Shown here piece after piece: positions 54,497 through 63,107 of a stretch of DNA of 64,000 nucleotides. Source of the stretch: Acidipila rosea. Its GTDB lineage: Bacteria; Acidobacteriota; Terriglobia; Terriglobales; Acidobacteriaceae. The notes beneath the pieces were generated by a model, which was given only the letters and a program-made list of their open reading frames with translations, had not been told where the DNA came from and ran no database searches. The stretch is from positions 496,001 to 560,000 of the forward strand of contig NZ_SMGK01000001.1 in the NCBI RefSeq assembly GCF_004339725.1. The letters run 5' to 3'. The translations under genes and the position numbers were made by a program. Position 1 is the first letter of the stretch; each line of letters opens with the position of its first letter.

Positions 54497-55711
54497 CTAC
54501 TTTTCAGTGAGTGCTTCGACGCCTGGCAATTTCTTGCCTTCAAGGAACTCCAGTGAAGCTCCGCCGCCAGTTGAGATATGGGTGATTCTGTCAGAGACGC
54601 CAGCCTTCTTGACTGCTGAGACAGAGTCCCCGCCACCGATAATCGAAATAGCCTGAGTATTGGCAGCGACTGCTTCGGCAATTGCCGTTGTACCTGCTGC
54701 GAAGGCGGCCATCTCGAATACGCCCATGGGGCCGTTCCATATAATCGTGCGAGCTGCGGTGATCTCCTGGGTAAATAGTTCAACTGTCTTGGGGCCGATG
54801 TCGAGCGCCATCCACTCTGCAGGAAAGGCGCCTGTGCCGGCGAAGATCTGTGTCTTGGCATCGGGCGCGAACTTATCAGCGAGCACGTGGTCGACAGGCA
54901 GCAGGAAGCGGACACCCTTGGACTCAGCTTTCGCCAATGCCTCTTTCGCCGTGTCTATCTTATCCACTTCAACCAGAGATTTGCCTGTGTCCTGCCCCTG
55001 CGCCATCAGGAAGGTATAGGCCATCCCTCCGCCAATCAGCAGTGCATCGACTTTATTCAAGAGGTTTTCGATCACCTGAATCTTGTCCGAGACCTTGGCG
55101 CCCCCGATGATGGCTACGAATGGCTTCTCCGGTGCTTCGAGCGCTTTGCCCATGTAGTTCAGCTCCTTCTCCATGAGAAGGCCTGCGGCGGACTGTTGGA
55201 CAAAGTGAGTGATTCCCTCCGTCGAAGCATGCGCGCGGTGTGCGCTGCCAAATGCATCATTCACATAAATTTCGCAGAGGGATGCCAGCTGCTTCGCGAA
55301 GTTAGGATCGTTCGCTTCTTCTTCTGGATGGAAGCGCAGGTTCTCAAGAAGTAACACCTGACCTGACTCCAACTGACGAGACATCTCAGTGGCGATTTCG
55401 CCGATGCAGTCGGGCGAGAAGGCTACATTGATCTTTTCGCCGAGTTCATGATCGAGCAAAGTGCGTAGACGGTCGACTATGGGACGCAGGCTGTACTTGG
55501 GATTTGGTTTGCCTTTGGGACGGCCGAGGTGCGAGGCGAGAATGAGCTTGGCCTTGTGCTGCAGGGCGTACTTGATCGTCGGCAGCGTCTCGCGGATACG
55601 TGTGTCGTCGGTAATTTCTGTGCCATCGTCGGTAAGCGGAACATTGAAATCAACGCGAACGAAGACATGTTTGTGCTGAAGTTCGAGGTCGCGGATAGAA
55701 AGCTTTGGCAT
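54497..55711 (-). CDS. pgk: Phosphoglycerate kinase
   Basis: 404 residues from ATG 55711, where the family N-terminus KLSIRDLELQHKHVFVRVDFNVPL, in parts, begins. ASHLGRPKG, GGAKVSDKI and GGGDSVSAV mark substrate and nucleotide sites. The 55 codons upstream overlap ridA and are not coding. It makes ATP from 1,3-bisphosphoglycerate, following GapA. Confidence 0.97.
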   Translation of the reverse strand: MPKLSIRDLELQHKHVFVRVDFNVPLTDDGTEITDDTRIRETLPTIKYALQHKAKLILASHLGRPKGKPNPKYSLRPIVDRLRTLLDHELGEKINVAFSPDCIGEIATEMSRQLESGQVLLLENLRFHPEEEANDPNFAKQLASLCEIYVNDAFGSAHRAHASTEGITHFVQQSAAGLLMEKELNYMGKALEAPEKPFVAIIGGAKVSDKIQVIENLLNKVDALLIGGGMAYTFLMAQGQDTGKSLVEVDKIDTAKEALAKAESKGVRFLLPVDHVLADKFAPDAKTQIFAGTGAFPAEWMALDIGPKTVELFTQEITAARTIIWNGPMGVFEMAAFAAGTTAIAEAVAANTQAISIIGGGDSVSAVKKAGVSDRITHISTGGGASLEFLEGKKLPGVEALTEK

Positions 55712-55721
55712 ATTAGATTCG

Positions 55722-56102
55722 CTATTTTCCCGCGCATTCGAGAACGGCATCTGCCTCAATCTCAATGCGCCATGCTGGATTAAGGAGTTTGGCAACAACC
55801 ACCATCGTTGCCGCTGGGCGAATAACACCGAAGAACTCGCCATGGACCTTGCCAACGGACTCCCAGTCTTCGGCATAGGTCAGGTACATGCGTGTTCGTA
55901 CTACATCTTCAAGCCGGGCACCAGCCTTCTCGAGAACGGACTTGATGATCGATAAAACCATTCGAGTCTGGGTCTCGGCATTGCCTTCATCGGCACCTAC
56001 AGGACCGGTGCCAGAAACATGAATGGTGTTGTCGATGCGCACTGCGCGCGAAAATCCGATGACTGGCTCGTAGGGCGATGCACCTGAAATGTTGTTTCGC
56101 AT
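55722..56102 (-). CDS. ridA: RidA/YjgF-family enamine/imine deaminase
   Basis: 126 residues. GFSRAVRIDNTIHVSGTGPV and the Arg-containing RPAATMVVVAKLLNPAWRIEIEADAV, in parts, are the RidA pattern. RidA proteins hydrolyse reactive enamines made by PLP enzymes; this one lacks the extra residues typical of the archetypal RidA, so it may belong to another subgroup. It sits between gapA and pgk, an uncommon place. Confidence 0.85.
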   Translation of the reverse strand: MRNNISGASPYEPVIGFSRAVRIDNTIHVSGTGPVGADEGNAETQTRMVLSIIKSVLEKAGARLEDVVRTRMYLTYAEDWESVGKVHGEFFGVIRPAATMVVVAKLLNPAWRIEIEADAVLECAGK

Positions 56103-56114
56103 TGGCTTCTTGAG

Positions 56115-56154
56115 CAGGCACCCACCCGGTGCGGATTTACCGAGCGGGTGCCTG
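56115..56154 (-). promoter_or_regulatory. Hairpin between gapA and ridA
   Basis: CAGGCACCC (56115-56123) pairs with GGGTGCCTG (56146-56154), with an inner CGGT/ACCG helix. It starts 11 bases after the gapA stop on the minus strand. No U-run follows, so it may stabilise the gapA message or attenuate transcription into ridA-pgk-tpiA. Confidence 0.5.
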
Positions 56155-56165
56155 AGAGGAATTAC

Positions 56166-57170
56166 TTACAGGCCCTTTTTCGTCAGGAACAAGATGAGGT
56201 CGCGAACACGGTTCGAGTAGCCCCACTCGTTGTCGTACCAGCTGATGACCTTAACCGACTGTCCCACAACCTTCGTCAGGGGTGCGTCAACGATGGAGGA
56301 GCGCGCGTCGCCCTTGAAGTCGCTCGAAACCAGTTCACCCGCTTCATAGCCGAGAATGCCGTTCAGTTCGCCATCGGCAGCCTTCTTCAAGGCCTCATTG
56401 ACGGATTGAATGGTGACCGGCTTTTCAGAGATGAAGGTAAGGTCGACGACTGAGACGTTGGGGGTTGGTACACGAACTGCAAAGCCGTCCAGTTTTCCGG
56501 CCATCTCGGGGATAACAAGCTTGAGGGCCTTGGCGGCGCCAGTCGAGCTGGGGATCATGTTGATTGCGGCAGCACGAGCGCGGCGAAGGTCCTTATGCGG
56601 AAAGTCGAGAATGACCTGATCGTTCGTGTAGCTGTGGATCGTGGTCATGATGCCGGAAACAATGCCGAAGTTTTCGTGCAGCACCTTGACGACGGGGGCA
56701 AGGCAATTTGTGGTGCAGGATGCATTCGAGATGACGTTATGCTTGGATGCGTCGTACTTCGAATCATTGACACCCAGAACTACAGTCAAATCCTCGTTGG
56801 TTGCAGGGGCGGAGATGATGACTTTCTTGACCGAGCTGCCCAGGTGAGCTTTCGCCTTTTCCGCATCGGTGAAGTGGCCGGTCGACTCGACGACGATCTG
56901 AGCTCCGACTGAAGTCCAATCCAGCTTGGAAGGGTCTCTTTCAGCGAAGACTTTGATCTTCTTACCATCGATTGTGATGAAATCTTCGCCCGCTACGATC
57001 TCATTCTTCAGGTTGCCGAGGATTGAATCATGCTTTAGCAGGTGAGCCAGCGTGGCAGGGCTCGTTAGATCGTTGACGGCTACAAATTCGATTTCGGGAT
57101 TGCTGAGCGATGCGCGGAGCACGTTGCGGCCGATGCGGCCAAATCCATTGATGCCTACCTTGACTGACAT
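56166..57170 (-). CDS. gapA: Glyceraldehyde-3-phosphate dehydrogenase, type I
   Basis: 334 residues. NAD site VGINGFGRIGRNVLRA, catalytic Cys152 in SNASCTTNCLAP and the His in TTIHSYTNDQ are intact. It oxidises glyceraldehyde 3-phosphate to 1,3-bisphosphoglycerate. AAGGAG lies ahead of the ATG. First gene of gapA-ridA-pgk-tpiA-glycosyltransferase. Confidence 0.97.
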   Translation of the reverse strand: MSVKVGINGFGRIGRNVLRASLSNPEIEFVAVNDLTSPATLAHLLKHDSILGNLKNEIVAGEDFITIDGKKIKVFAERDPSKLDWTSVGAQIVVESTGHFTDAEKAKAHLGSSVKKVIISAPATNEDLTVVLGVNDSKYDASKHNVISNASCTTNCLAPVVKVLHENFGIVSGIMTTIHSYTNDQVILDFPHKDLRRARAAAINMIPSSTGAAKALKLVIPEMAGKLDGFAVRVPTPNVSVVDLTFISEKPVTIQSVNEALKKAADGELNGILGYEAGELVSSDFKGDARSSIVDAPLTKVVGQSVKVISWYDNEWGYSNRVRDLILFLTKKGL

Positions 57171-57339
57171 GAAAAGTGCTTCTCCTTCGGTTTATTGACT
57201 GAATGGGTGGAACGATACTGCCGGATGAAGATGTACAAACCTCCAAAACATTGATGCTAGCACTGTGGCCCTTCCGGTGAAAGCGCTGGATGGCGGCGAG
57301 GCAATGGATTGACTGAAGATTCTTCAGGAAAGGCGGGGA

Positions 57340-58197
57340 ATGTTTGCGATGAGCCGCCGAGTGTGTTACATCCTCATCATGCGCGAATGGATGCGCGAAC
57401 GAATGAGAAGACGATCGAAGCGTGGGCCGAACGATTCGGAATCCACTGGCAAAATTGGGCAGGAACTGCCCCAAAATCAAATAGCGCCGCTGCGTCCTTC
57501 GTATCCCGAAGACAAGCCAGCGAGTTCACCGGTTGCAATTGAAGCTGCTGAACCGGAACCATCAGCGGTGGTGGTCGCCGATGCGGCAGAAATGCCGCAA
57601 GAGGCACCGTTGTCGCCTGAGGGTGGTGGCCATCTCGTGATGGAAACTCAGCCTGAGTCGCCGTCAGTCCCCCCACCGGAAGCACCGGCTAGTGCACAGA
57701 AGGGGCCTCGCGGATATGTGGTGCTGACAATCGGACTTCCTGGATCGGGCAAGACAACCTGGTTTAAGCGGCGCGGAGTTATGCCGCTTTCCAGCGACAT
57801 GTTGCGCACTATCCTCTTTGACGACATCACGGAACAGCGCTATCAGGGCCTGGTCTTCTCAACACTGCGTTCTCTGTTGCGTGCGCGGCTGATTGCGAAG
57901 ATGCCCTGGAACTATGTGGACGCGACTAATCTTTCGCCTCACGAGCGTCGGCAGTGGATCAAAATGGCGAAGAGTTTCGGCTACGATGTGCAGGCAGTAT
58001 TCTTCGATGTGCCCTTGGAAATCTGCATAGAGCGTAACCGTCGCCGCGAACGGACGGTGAGTGATGAGGTAATGCAGAAAATGGCGGAACGGCTGCGGCC
58101 CCCGGCCTTCACCGAGGGCTTTTCTAAGATTACGGTCGTTCGAGTCAAGAATTCGCTGACACCACCAGCAGAAGCTTTACCAGATACGGGAGCATAA
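57340..58197 (+). CDS. P-loop kinase of the AAA_33 / polynucleotide-kinase type
   Basis: 285 residues. The C-terminal 165 form a small kinase: Walker A GLPGSGKTTWFKRR, SSDMLRTILFDD, NYVDATNLSPHERRQWI and FDVPLEICIERNRRRERTVSDEV, resembling the kinase half of T4 polynucleotide kinase and zeta-toxin-like kinases. The N-terminal 120 are basic, then Pro/Glu/Ala-rich, probably disordered. Substrate unknown. The start is unsure among ATG 57340, 57352 and 57379. A 7+7-base inverted repeat (CTGAAGA/TCTTCAG, 57313-57327) lies upstream. A strong terminator follows. Confidence 0.78.
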   Translation: MFAMSRRVCYILIMREWMRERMRRRSKRGPNDSESTGKIGQELPQNQIAPLRPSYPEDKPASSPVAIEAAEPEPSAVVVADAAEMPQEAPLSPEGGGHLVMETQPESPSVPPPEAPASAQKGPRGYVVLTIGLPGSGKTTWFKRRGVMPLSSDMLRTILFDDITEQRYQGLVFSTLRSLLRARLIAKMPWNYVDATNLSPHERRQWIKMAKSFGYDVQAVFFDVPLEICIERNRRRERTVSDEVMQKMAERLRPPAFTEGFSKITVVRVKNSLTPPAEALPDTGA

Positions 58198-58204
58198 TCC
58201 ACCG

Positions 58205-58236
58205 AATTCAGCCGGGCATCTTCGCCCGGCTGAATT
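58205..58236 (+). terminator. Intrinsic terminator after the P-loop kinase gene
   Basis: AATTCAGCCGGGC (58205-58217) pairs with GCCCGGCTGAATT (58224-58236), 13 bp with a 6-base loop, followed by ATTTCC. The AATT/AATT flank makes it usable on both strands. Confidence 0.82.
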
Positions 58237-58251
58237 ATTTCCAAGTGATTT

Positions 58252-59001
58252 ATGGCCGCAGCCGTTGAGTTTCGGAATGTTAGTCTGCGTTCGCACGACG
58301 GACGTTCGCTGCTGGAATATGTCACTTTAGCGCTGGAAGAAGGCACAACCACGGCGCTGCTGGGGCGGTCAGGCTCCGGAAAGACGACGCTGCTTCGGAT
58401 GGTCAACCGGATGGCCACTCCGGACACAGGTGTGGTCCTGGTCGATGGTGTTGATACGAATTCGGCAGAGCCCATTGCGCTGCGCCGAAGCATCGGCTAT
58501 GTAATCCAGGAGACGGGGCTCTTTCCGCACTTCACCGTTGCTAGAAATATTGGAATTGTGCGCGAACTGGGAGGCAAGAGAACCGGTCTTAAGGACTTGC
58601 ATACCCTCCTCGCTATGACTGGTCTGGATCCTGAGAAGTTTGCCGAGCGTTATCCGCATCAACTTTCCGGAGGGCAGCGCCAGAGGGTAGGGCTTGCTCG
58701 TGCTCTGGCGGGGGATCCGCGTATTTTGTTGATGGATGAACCGTTTGGCGCGCTCGACCCCCTCACCCGTGCCGAAATGCAGGACATGCTGCGAAGACTC
58801 CTGCGGCGACTGAAGAAGACCGTTCTTCTGGTGACGCATGATCTCAACGAGGCAATTTATCTTGCTTCTCGAATCGTGTTGTTGGAGCAGGGTCACATCA
58901 TTGCCGACCTGCCGCCCCGGGAATTCCTTCAATCTCAAAACCCTTCGGTGCTGCAATATATGCAGGCTTTTCGCAGGGGAGCACACGAGGCTGGGGAGTG
59001 A
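58252..59001 (+). CDS. opuCA: Osmoprotectant-type ABC transporter, ATP-binding subunit
   Basis: 249 residues. Walker A GRSGSGKTTLL, Q-loop VIQETGLFP, signature LSGGQRQRVGLARAL and Walker B ILLMDEPFGALDPLTR are complete. The VNRMATPDTGVVLVDG stretch fits the OpuCA/ProV group, but the C-terminal CBS domains of OpuCA are missing. It powers uptake with the permease and lipoprotein genes that follow. Its stop overlaps the permease GTG (GTGA). Confidence 0.87.
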   Translation: MAAAVEFRNVSLRSHDGRSLLEYVTLALEEGTTTALLGRSGSGKTTLLRMVNRMATPDTGVVLVDGVDTNSAEPIALRRSIGYVIQETGLFPHFTVARNIGIVRELGGKRTGLKDLHTLLAMTGLDPEKFAERYPHQLSGGQRQRVGLARALAGDPRILLMDEPFGALDPLTRAEMQDMLRRLLRRLKKTVLLVTHDLNEAIYLASRIVLLEQGHIIADLPPREFLQSQNPSVLQYMQAFRRGAHEAGE

Positions 59002-59639
59002 GAGAGTTTCTCGCACAGTACGGCTCGGACATCGCCACACTCACTTTTGAACACCTCTGGCTTACCGGAACCGCAATGCTGATCGCGGCAGCCATCGGGA
59101 TTCCTGTAGGGGTTCTCCTGACTCGGTACGGGCGATGGGCCAGGCCTGTGATTGGGCTCGCGAACGTCGTGCAGACTATACCCAGCCTGGCTATGTTTGG
59201 TTTTCTGTTACCGGTGCCGTGGCTGGGGGAGAGGGCTGCGCGCATCGCTATCGTGGCGCTGACCGGTTATGCATTGCTGCCGATCCTGCGTAACACCTAC
59301 GCAGGGATTCGAAGCGTGGACCCAGCGCTGGTGGATGTTGCGCAGGCATTGGGAATGACCAACCTCCAACGACTGTGGAAGGTCGAACTGCCACTTGCCG
59401 CGGGAGTGATTCTAGCGGGCTTGCGGACGGCGACGGTCACCTGTGTCGGGATCGCAACTATAGCCGCTGCCGTCGGTGCGGGAGGCCTGGGAGAGCTGAT
59501 CTTTCGAGGTGTGGCCTCGGTGGATAATCGCCTTGTGCTGGCCGGGGCAATACCGGCGGCTGCTCTGGCGCTTGCCGCAGATGGATTCCTTGGCCTGCTG
59601 GAACATGTGGTGCGAGTTCGCGGGCGGGAATCGGCATGA
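58998..59639 (+). CDS. opuCB: Osmoprotectant-type ABC transporter permease
   Basis: 213 residues, about five to six transmembrane helices. GLANVVQTIPSLAMFGFLLP and the coupling loop VDVAQALGMTNLQRLWKVELP, in parts, are typical of the ProW/OpuCB permeases. GTG start overlaps the ATPase stop; its TGA overlaps the lipoprotein ATG. Only one permease gene is present, so a homodimer is expected. Confidence 0.9.
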   Translation: MREFLAQYGSDIATLTFEHLWLTGTAMLIAAAIGIPVGVLLTRYGRWARPVIGLANVVQTIPSLAMFGFLLPVPWLGERAARIAIVALTGYALLPILRNTYAGIRSVDPALVDVAQALGMTNLQRLWKVELPLAAGVILAGLRTATVTCVGIATIAAAVGAGGLGELIFRGVASVDNRLVLAGAIPAAALALAADGFLGLLEHVVRVRGRESA

Positions 59640-60535
59640 GATTGCGATTCGTCAAACTGCTGGCGAACGCTGTAGGTGTGATCCTCATTTCGATGGCGAT
59701 AGGCTGCTCCCCACCGCGCCCGAATCGTCCGGTAATCGGAGCGAAGAACTTCACAGAACAGGTAATCCTTGGTGAGTTAATGGCGCAGCAGATCGAAGCC
59801 AGAACAGGCATGAAGGTCGAGAGGAGGTTCTATCTCGCTGGCAGCTATATTTGTCAGCAGGCAATGGTCTCGGGCCGCATCGATGCATATCCCGAATACA
59901 CGGGAACTGCACTAACCGCTATTTTGAAGCAGCCGATGGACCGCGATCCTGCTCGCGTTTTGGATAGGGTCACAGCTCTCTATCGACAACGGTATGGGGT
60001 TGCGGTACTGCAGCCGTTTGGCTTCGAAAACAGCTTTGCAATGGTCATACGGGGCGACGACGCGCAGCGGTTTCACATCAAAACGCTGAGTGATGCCGTG
60101 AACTACGCGCCGCAGTGGAGGCTGGGGGTGGGTTATGAGTTTGAAGAGCGTCCAGATGGTCTTCACGGACTATCGAAGGCTTACGGGCTGCACTTCAAAG
60201 AATCGCCTCGCGTCATGGATCTCGGGTTGCTCTATCGCGCGCTGAATGCGCACCAGGTCGATATCGTGGCGGGGAATTCAACAGATGGAGCCATTGAGGC
60301 ACTCGGTCTGCAAACTCTCAGCGACGACAGGCACTACTTTCCTCCTTATCAGGCAGTTCCGCTGGTCAGGGAAGCGGCCCTAGAGCGATGGCCAGCTATG
60401 CGGAGGGCATTAGAGGAGCTTCGGGGCAAGATCACTGTGGAGGATATGCGGAGCATGAATGAGGCGGTAGATGGCCGCCATGAAGACCCAGCGGCCGTGG
60501 TTCTCGAATTCAGGAAGCGGAAAGGATTGGATTGA
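59636..60535 (+). CDS. opuCC: Glycine betaine/choline-type substrate-binding lipoprotein
   Basis: 299 residues. A lipobox (MAIGC, Cys about 24) follows the hydrophobic signal. IGAKNFTEQVILGELMAQQIE begins the binding protein, with RIDAYPEYTGTAL and VDIVAGNSTDGAIEAL, all marks of the OpuC/ProX quaternary-amine group. The aromatic ligand cage cannot be assigned by eye, so betaine, choline or carnitine are all possible. Confidence 0.9.
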   Translation: MRLRFVKLLANAVGVILISMAIGCSPPRPNRPVIGAKNFTEQVILGELMAQQIEARTGMKVERRFYLAGSYICQQAMVSGRIDAYPEYTGTALTAILKQPMDRDPARVLDRVTALYRQRYGVAVLQPFGFENSFAMVIRGDDAQRFHIKTLSDAVNYAPQWRLGVGYEFEERPDGLHGLSKAYGLHFKESPRVMDLGLLYRALNAHQVDIVAGNSTDGAIEALGLQTLSDDRHYFPPYQAVPLVREAALERWPAMRRALEELRGKITVEDMRSMNEAVDGRHEDPAAVVLEFRKRKGLD

Positions 60536-60536
60536 T

Positions 60537-61049
60537 ATGCCGGAACCCTGGCTTCGCGGTAGCCTTGTGGACGTCCCCGCCGTTGCGCGCGCCACGCTCC
60601 ACGCTCTTCAGCTGGCAGAGGAAGATGTGACGCGTTGGTGTGCCGACCTCACTGACATCGAACTGAATAGGGAGCCGCTCGGCCTGCCGGCGCTGGTGTT
60701 TCATATTCGGCATCTCAGTCGCAGCCTTGACCGCCTACTTACGTATGCTGAGGGGCACCAGCTCAGCGTGGTCCAGATGGCAGCACTTGGAACCGAGCAT
60801 ACTGCTGACATCCCATCGTCCGTGGTTTTGACTGAATTTTCAATGTCACTGGCCGAGGCAGCGCAACGCGTCCGTGCGCTCTCCACATTGAATCTTGAAG
60901 AACCTCGCTACGTGGGCAGAAAGCAGCTCCCGACGAGTTTGGGAGGACTTCTGGTGCATATAGCGGATCATACCCAGCGACATGTGGGGGAGATTATTAC
61001 CACTGTTAAAGTGCTCAAGGCCTTGCGTCAGCCGAACGCAAGAACGTAG
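60537..61049 (+). CDS. DinB-family protein
   Basis: 170 residues, a four-helix bundle pattern. PALVFHIRHLSRSLDRLLTYAEG and GGLLVHIADHTQRHVGEIITT, in parts, carry the His residues of the DinB metal site. Family members are thiol-dependent transferases or hydrolases; bacillithiol-dependent ones exist, which is of note with bshA nearby. I chose ATG 60537, right after the lipoprotein stop; the upstream extension overlaps that gene. Probably last gene of the ABC operon. Confidence 0.8.
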   Translation: MPEPWLRGSLVDVPAVARATLHALQLAEEDVTRWCADLTDIELNREPLGLPALVFHIRHLSRSLDRLLTYAEGHQLSVVQMAALGTEHTADIPSSVVLTEFSMSLAEAAQRVRALSTLNLEEPRYVGRKQLPTSLGGLLVHIADHTQRHVGEIITTVKVLKALRQPNART

Positions 61050-61052
61050 TGG

Positions 61053-61088
61053 GATGTGCCTTAAGGCTGCACATCTTCGAAGATGTGC
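61053..61088. repeat. Three-arm inverted repeat between dinB and ribA
   Basis: GATGTGC (61053-61059), GCACATC (61069-61075) and GATGTGC (61082-61088) allow two exclusive hairpins. The second and third arms form a perfect 20-base palindrome (61069-61088) centred on TTCGAA, inside the last codons of ribA. It may end transcription of both convergent genes. Confidence 0.5.
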
Positions 61089-61708
61089 CCCATCTTTTCC
61101 TGCTTAACCCTGAGGTAGCGCTCAAACGTTTCCGCCCTTTCAACTTCCGCTGGAATTCTCTCCACCACGCGGATGCCGACGGATTCCAGCGCTGCTACCT
61201 TCTCAGGATTGTTGGTAATCAGTCGCACGGCCGGTACGCCCATGATGCGCAGTATCTCAGCAGGCAGTTCAAACTCCCTGCAGTCTGGTTTAAAGCCAAG
61301 CTCTACATTGGCTTCCACCGTATCCAAGCCTTGATCCTGCAGCTCATAAGCCTTCAACTTTGCCATCAATCCGATGCCGCGGCCTTCCTGCTGTTCGTAG
61401 ATCAGGATGCCGGCTCCAGCTTCGGTGATCATCCGTAAGGCCAACTCCAGTTGCAGGCGGCAGTCGCAGCGTAAGGAATGAAAAACATCCCCCGTCAGGC
61501 ACTGTGAATGGATGCGCACGATGGGCGGAGTGGCATGAATATCACCCATCACCAGTACGGCCGCTTCTTCCTTCTGGCTGGTCAAAGCTGACTCTTTGCA
61601 GCAAGGTTGGGCGCCCACCTGCACGCCTTCAAATCCAAGGATGCGGAAGTGGCCCCAGCGCGAGGGAAAATCAGCGTTGGCGACCTGACGGACACTCTCC
61701 AATGACAT
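61061..61708 (-). CDS. ribA: GTP cyclohydrolase II
   Basis: 215 residues, stand-alone. Zinc ligands are the three Cys of CLTGDVFHSLRCDC, and YEQQEGRGIGLMAKLKAYELQD, in parts, is the catalytic signature. It opens GTP for riboflavin synthesis. No ribB domain is fused. I start at ATG 61708 where homology begins (SLESVRQVANADFPS); the 99 codons upstream lie over the kinase gene and are not coding. Confidence 0.94.
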   Translation of the reverse strand: MSLESVRQVANADFPSRWGHFRILGFEGVQVGAQPCCKESALTSQKEEAAVLVMGDIHATPPIVRIHSQCLTGDVFHSLRCDCRLQLELALRMITEAGAGILIYEQQEGRGIGLMAKLKAYELQDQGLDTVEANVELGFKPDCREFELPAEILRIMGVPAVRLITNNPEKVAALESVGIRVVERIPAEVERAETFERYLRVKQEKMGHIFEDVQP

Positions 61709-61763
61709 GTTCTGATTATATGCGCCGGTAATGTGAAGTCCTGAACGCGTTAAAGTAGAAGGC

Positions 61764-63107
61764 GTGATCGAGCCGAAGCTCATCCTGATCACCCTGCTAG
61801 TAAAGCTGGGCGTAGCAGCGGCAGTCTCAAGCGCGCTGGCGCGGTCCCGTGTCTTCAAGCGGCTCCTCTTTACGGAGCATAGAAGCCTGGCTGAGATGCT
61901 GGGGCTGCTGGCTTTTATCTGCATTCCTCTGACACTGGGTGTCTGGGTACGGGTGGTCGTCCCGAACTTTTTCGCGGCCGACATTTCATTTGAAACCACC
62001 ATCATTCTTGGCGTGCTGCTTGGTCCGCTCCCGGCGGTTGCCGGCGGCGCGCTGCTCTCGGTGCCAGCAATTCTGCATCATGAGTATTTTGCGCTGCCCT
62101 TCAATCTGGCAGTTGCTATGATCTCCGGCTTTTTCGGCACATTTGTTGAACCCGAGGAGGTCTGGTCCTTCTCTCCATTTGTGGATCTGAGCATCTATCG
62201 CTGGATCCGGCGCAATCTGAGAAAACCGCGTTTCGATCGGCAGATACTTTTGCTGGTCTTGATTGTCTCCATGGAGATCATCCGCGACTGGCTGGCGCAA
62301 ATGTATCCTCATCGGCTGTTTGCGTTGACCACCTCACTGTGGCCTGTACGTCTCGCCGTGTGGACCTGTGCGGCCGTTGTTGTCGGAATACCACTCAAGA
62401 TATGGAATGCGGCGCGTATTGAGCAAAAGCTGAAGGAGCAGGAAAGACTGCTTCTGGAAGCGCGGCTGGATGCGCTACAGCGGCAGATCAACCCGCATTT
62501 TCTCTTCAACACGCTAAATTCGATTGCATCTCTTGTACGCTTTCGGCCGGAGCAGGCCCGGGAGCTAATTGTGAAGCTTGCAAACATCCTGCGCGCGCTG
62601 CTCAAAGAGCATGACTCCTACGTCGCGCTGAGCAGCGAGCTGGCTTTTACCGATGACTATCTCAGCATCGAAGTCGTGCGCTTTGGAGCCGAAAAATTGA
62701 AGGTGGTCAAAGAGATAGATCCAGCTACGCTCGAGATGCAGGTACCCAGCATGTTGCTGCAACCGCTGGTGGAGAACAGTATCAAGCATGGGCTGGAGCC
62801 TCGAATCAGTGGTGGTGTCATCACCCTGCGCAGCCGGTTGGAAGGTGCCAAGCTCATTATCGAAGTTGAAGATGATGGAGTCGGTATTGCGCCGGGCCGA
62901 ACGCAGTCTACAGGGGTTCTGCGTCAGGGGACGGGCATCGGTATGCGTAACGTGCGGGAACGCTTGGAAGTACTCTTTGGGGAGGCCGCGCGCTTTGATG
63001 TGAGCAGCCGACCCGGACGAGGAACGAAGGTCACGATGGTGATGCCAGTGCCAGTTCAGGACCCGTCCGACACACCTTTCGCCGAGCGCTCGATCACTCG
63101 CTCGTAG
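61764..63107 (+). CDS. LytS/YpdA-type sensor histidine kinase
   Basis: 447 residues. The N-terminal half has about six hydrophobic segments with ILGVLLGPLPAVAGGALLSVP, the 5TM-LYT pattern. The kinase core follows: phospho-His in LQRQINPHFLFNTLNSIASL, then N-box LQPLVENSIKHGLEP and G-box DDGVGIAPG with GTGIGMRNVRERLEVLFG. It likely pairs with a LytTR response regulator, but none is in the window. GTG start with AAGG ahead. The last 17 codons, beyond the ATPase domain, overlap bshA on the other strand. Confidence 0.9.
   Translation: MIEPKLILITLLVKLGVAAAVSSALARSRVFKRLLFTEHRSLAEMLGLLAFICIPLTLGVWVRVVVPNFFAADISFETTIILGVLLGPLPAVAGGALLSVPAILHHEYFALPFNLAVAMISGFFGTFVEPEEVWSFSPFVDLSIYRWIRRNLRKPRFDRQILLLVLIVSMEIIRDWLAQMYPHRLFALTTSLWPVRLAVWTCAAVVVGIPLKIWNAARIEQKLKEQERLLLEARLDALQRQINPHFLFNTLNSIASLVRFRPEQARELIVKLANILRALLKEHDSYVALSSELAFTDDYLSIEVVRFGAEKLKVVKEIDPATLEMQVPSMLLQPLVENSIKHGLEPRISGGVITLRSRLEGAKLIIEVEDDGVGIAPGRTQSTGVLRQGTGIGMRNVRERLEVLFGEAARFDVSSRPGRGTKVTMVMPVPVQDPSDTPFAERSITRS

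Noticed and set aside
55712..55876. Upstream extension of pgk by 55 codons
   Set aside because: It overlaps the ridA gene, and phosphoglycerate kinases begin at the ATG 55711.
61709..62005. Upstream extension of ribA by 99 codons
   Set aside because: It is antisense to the histidine kinase gene, and GTP cyclohydrolase II homology starts at 61708.
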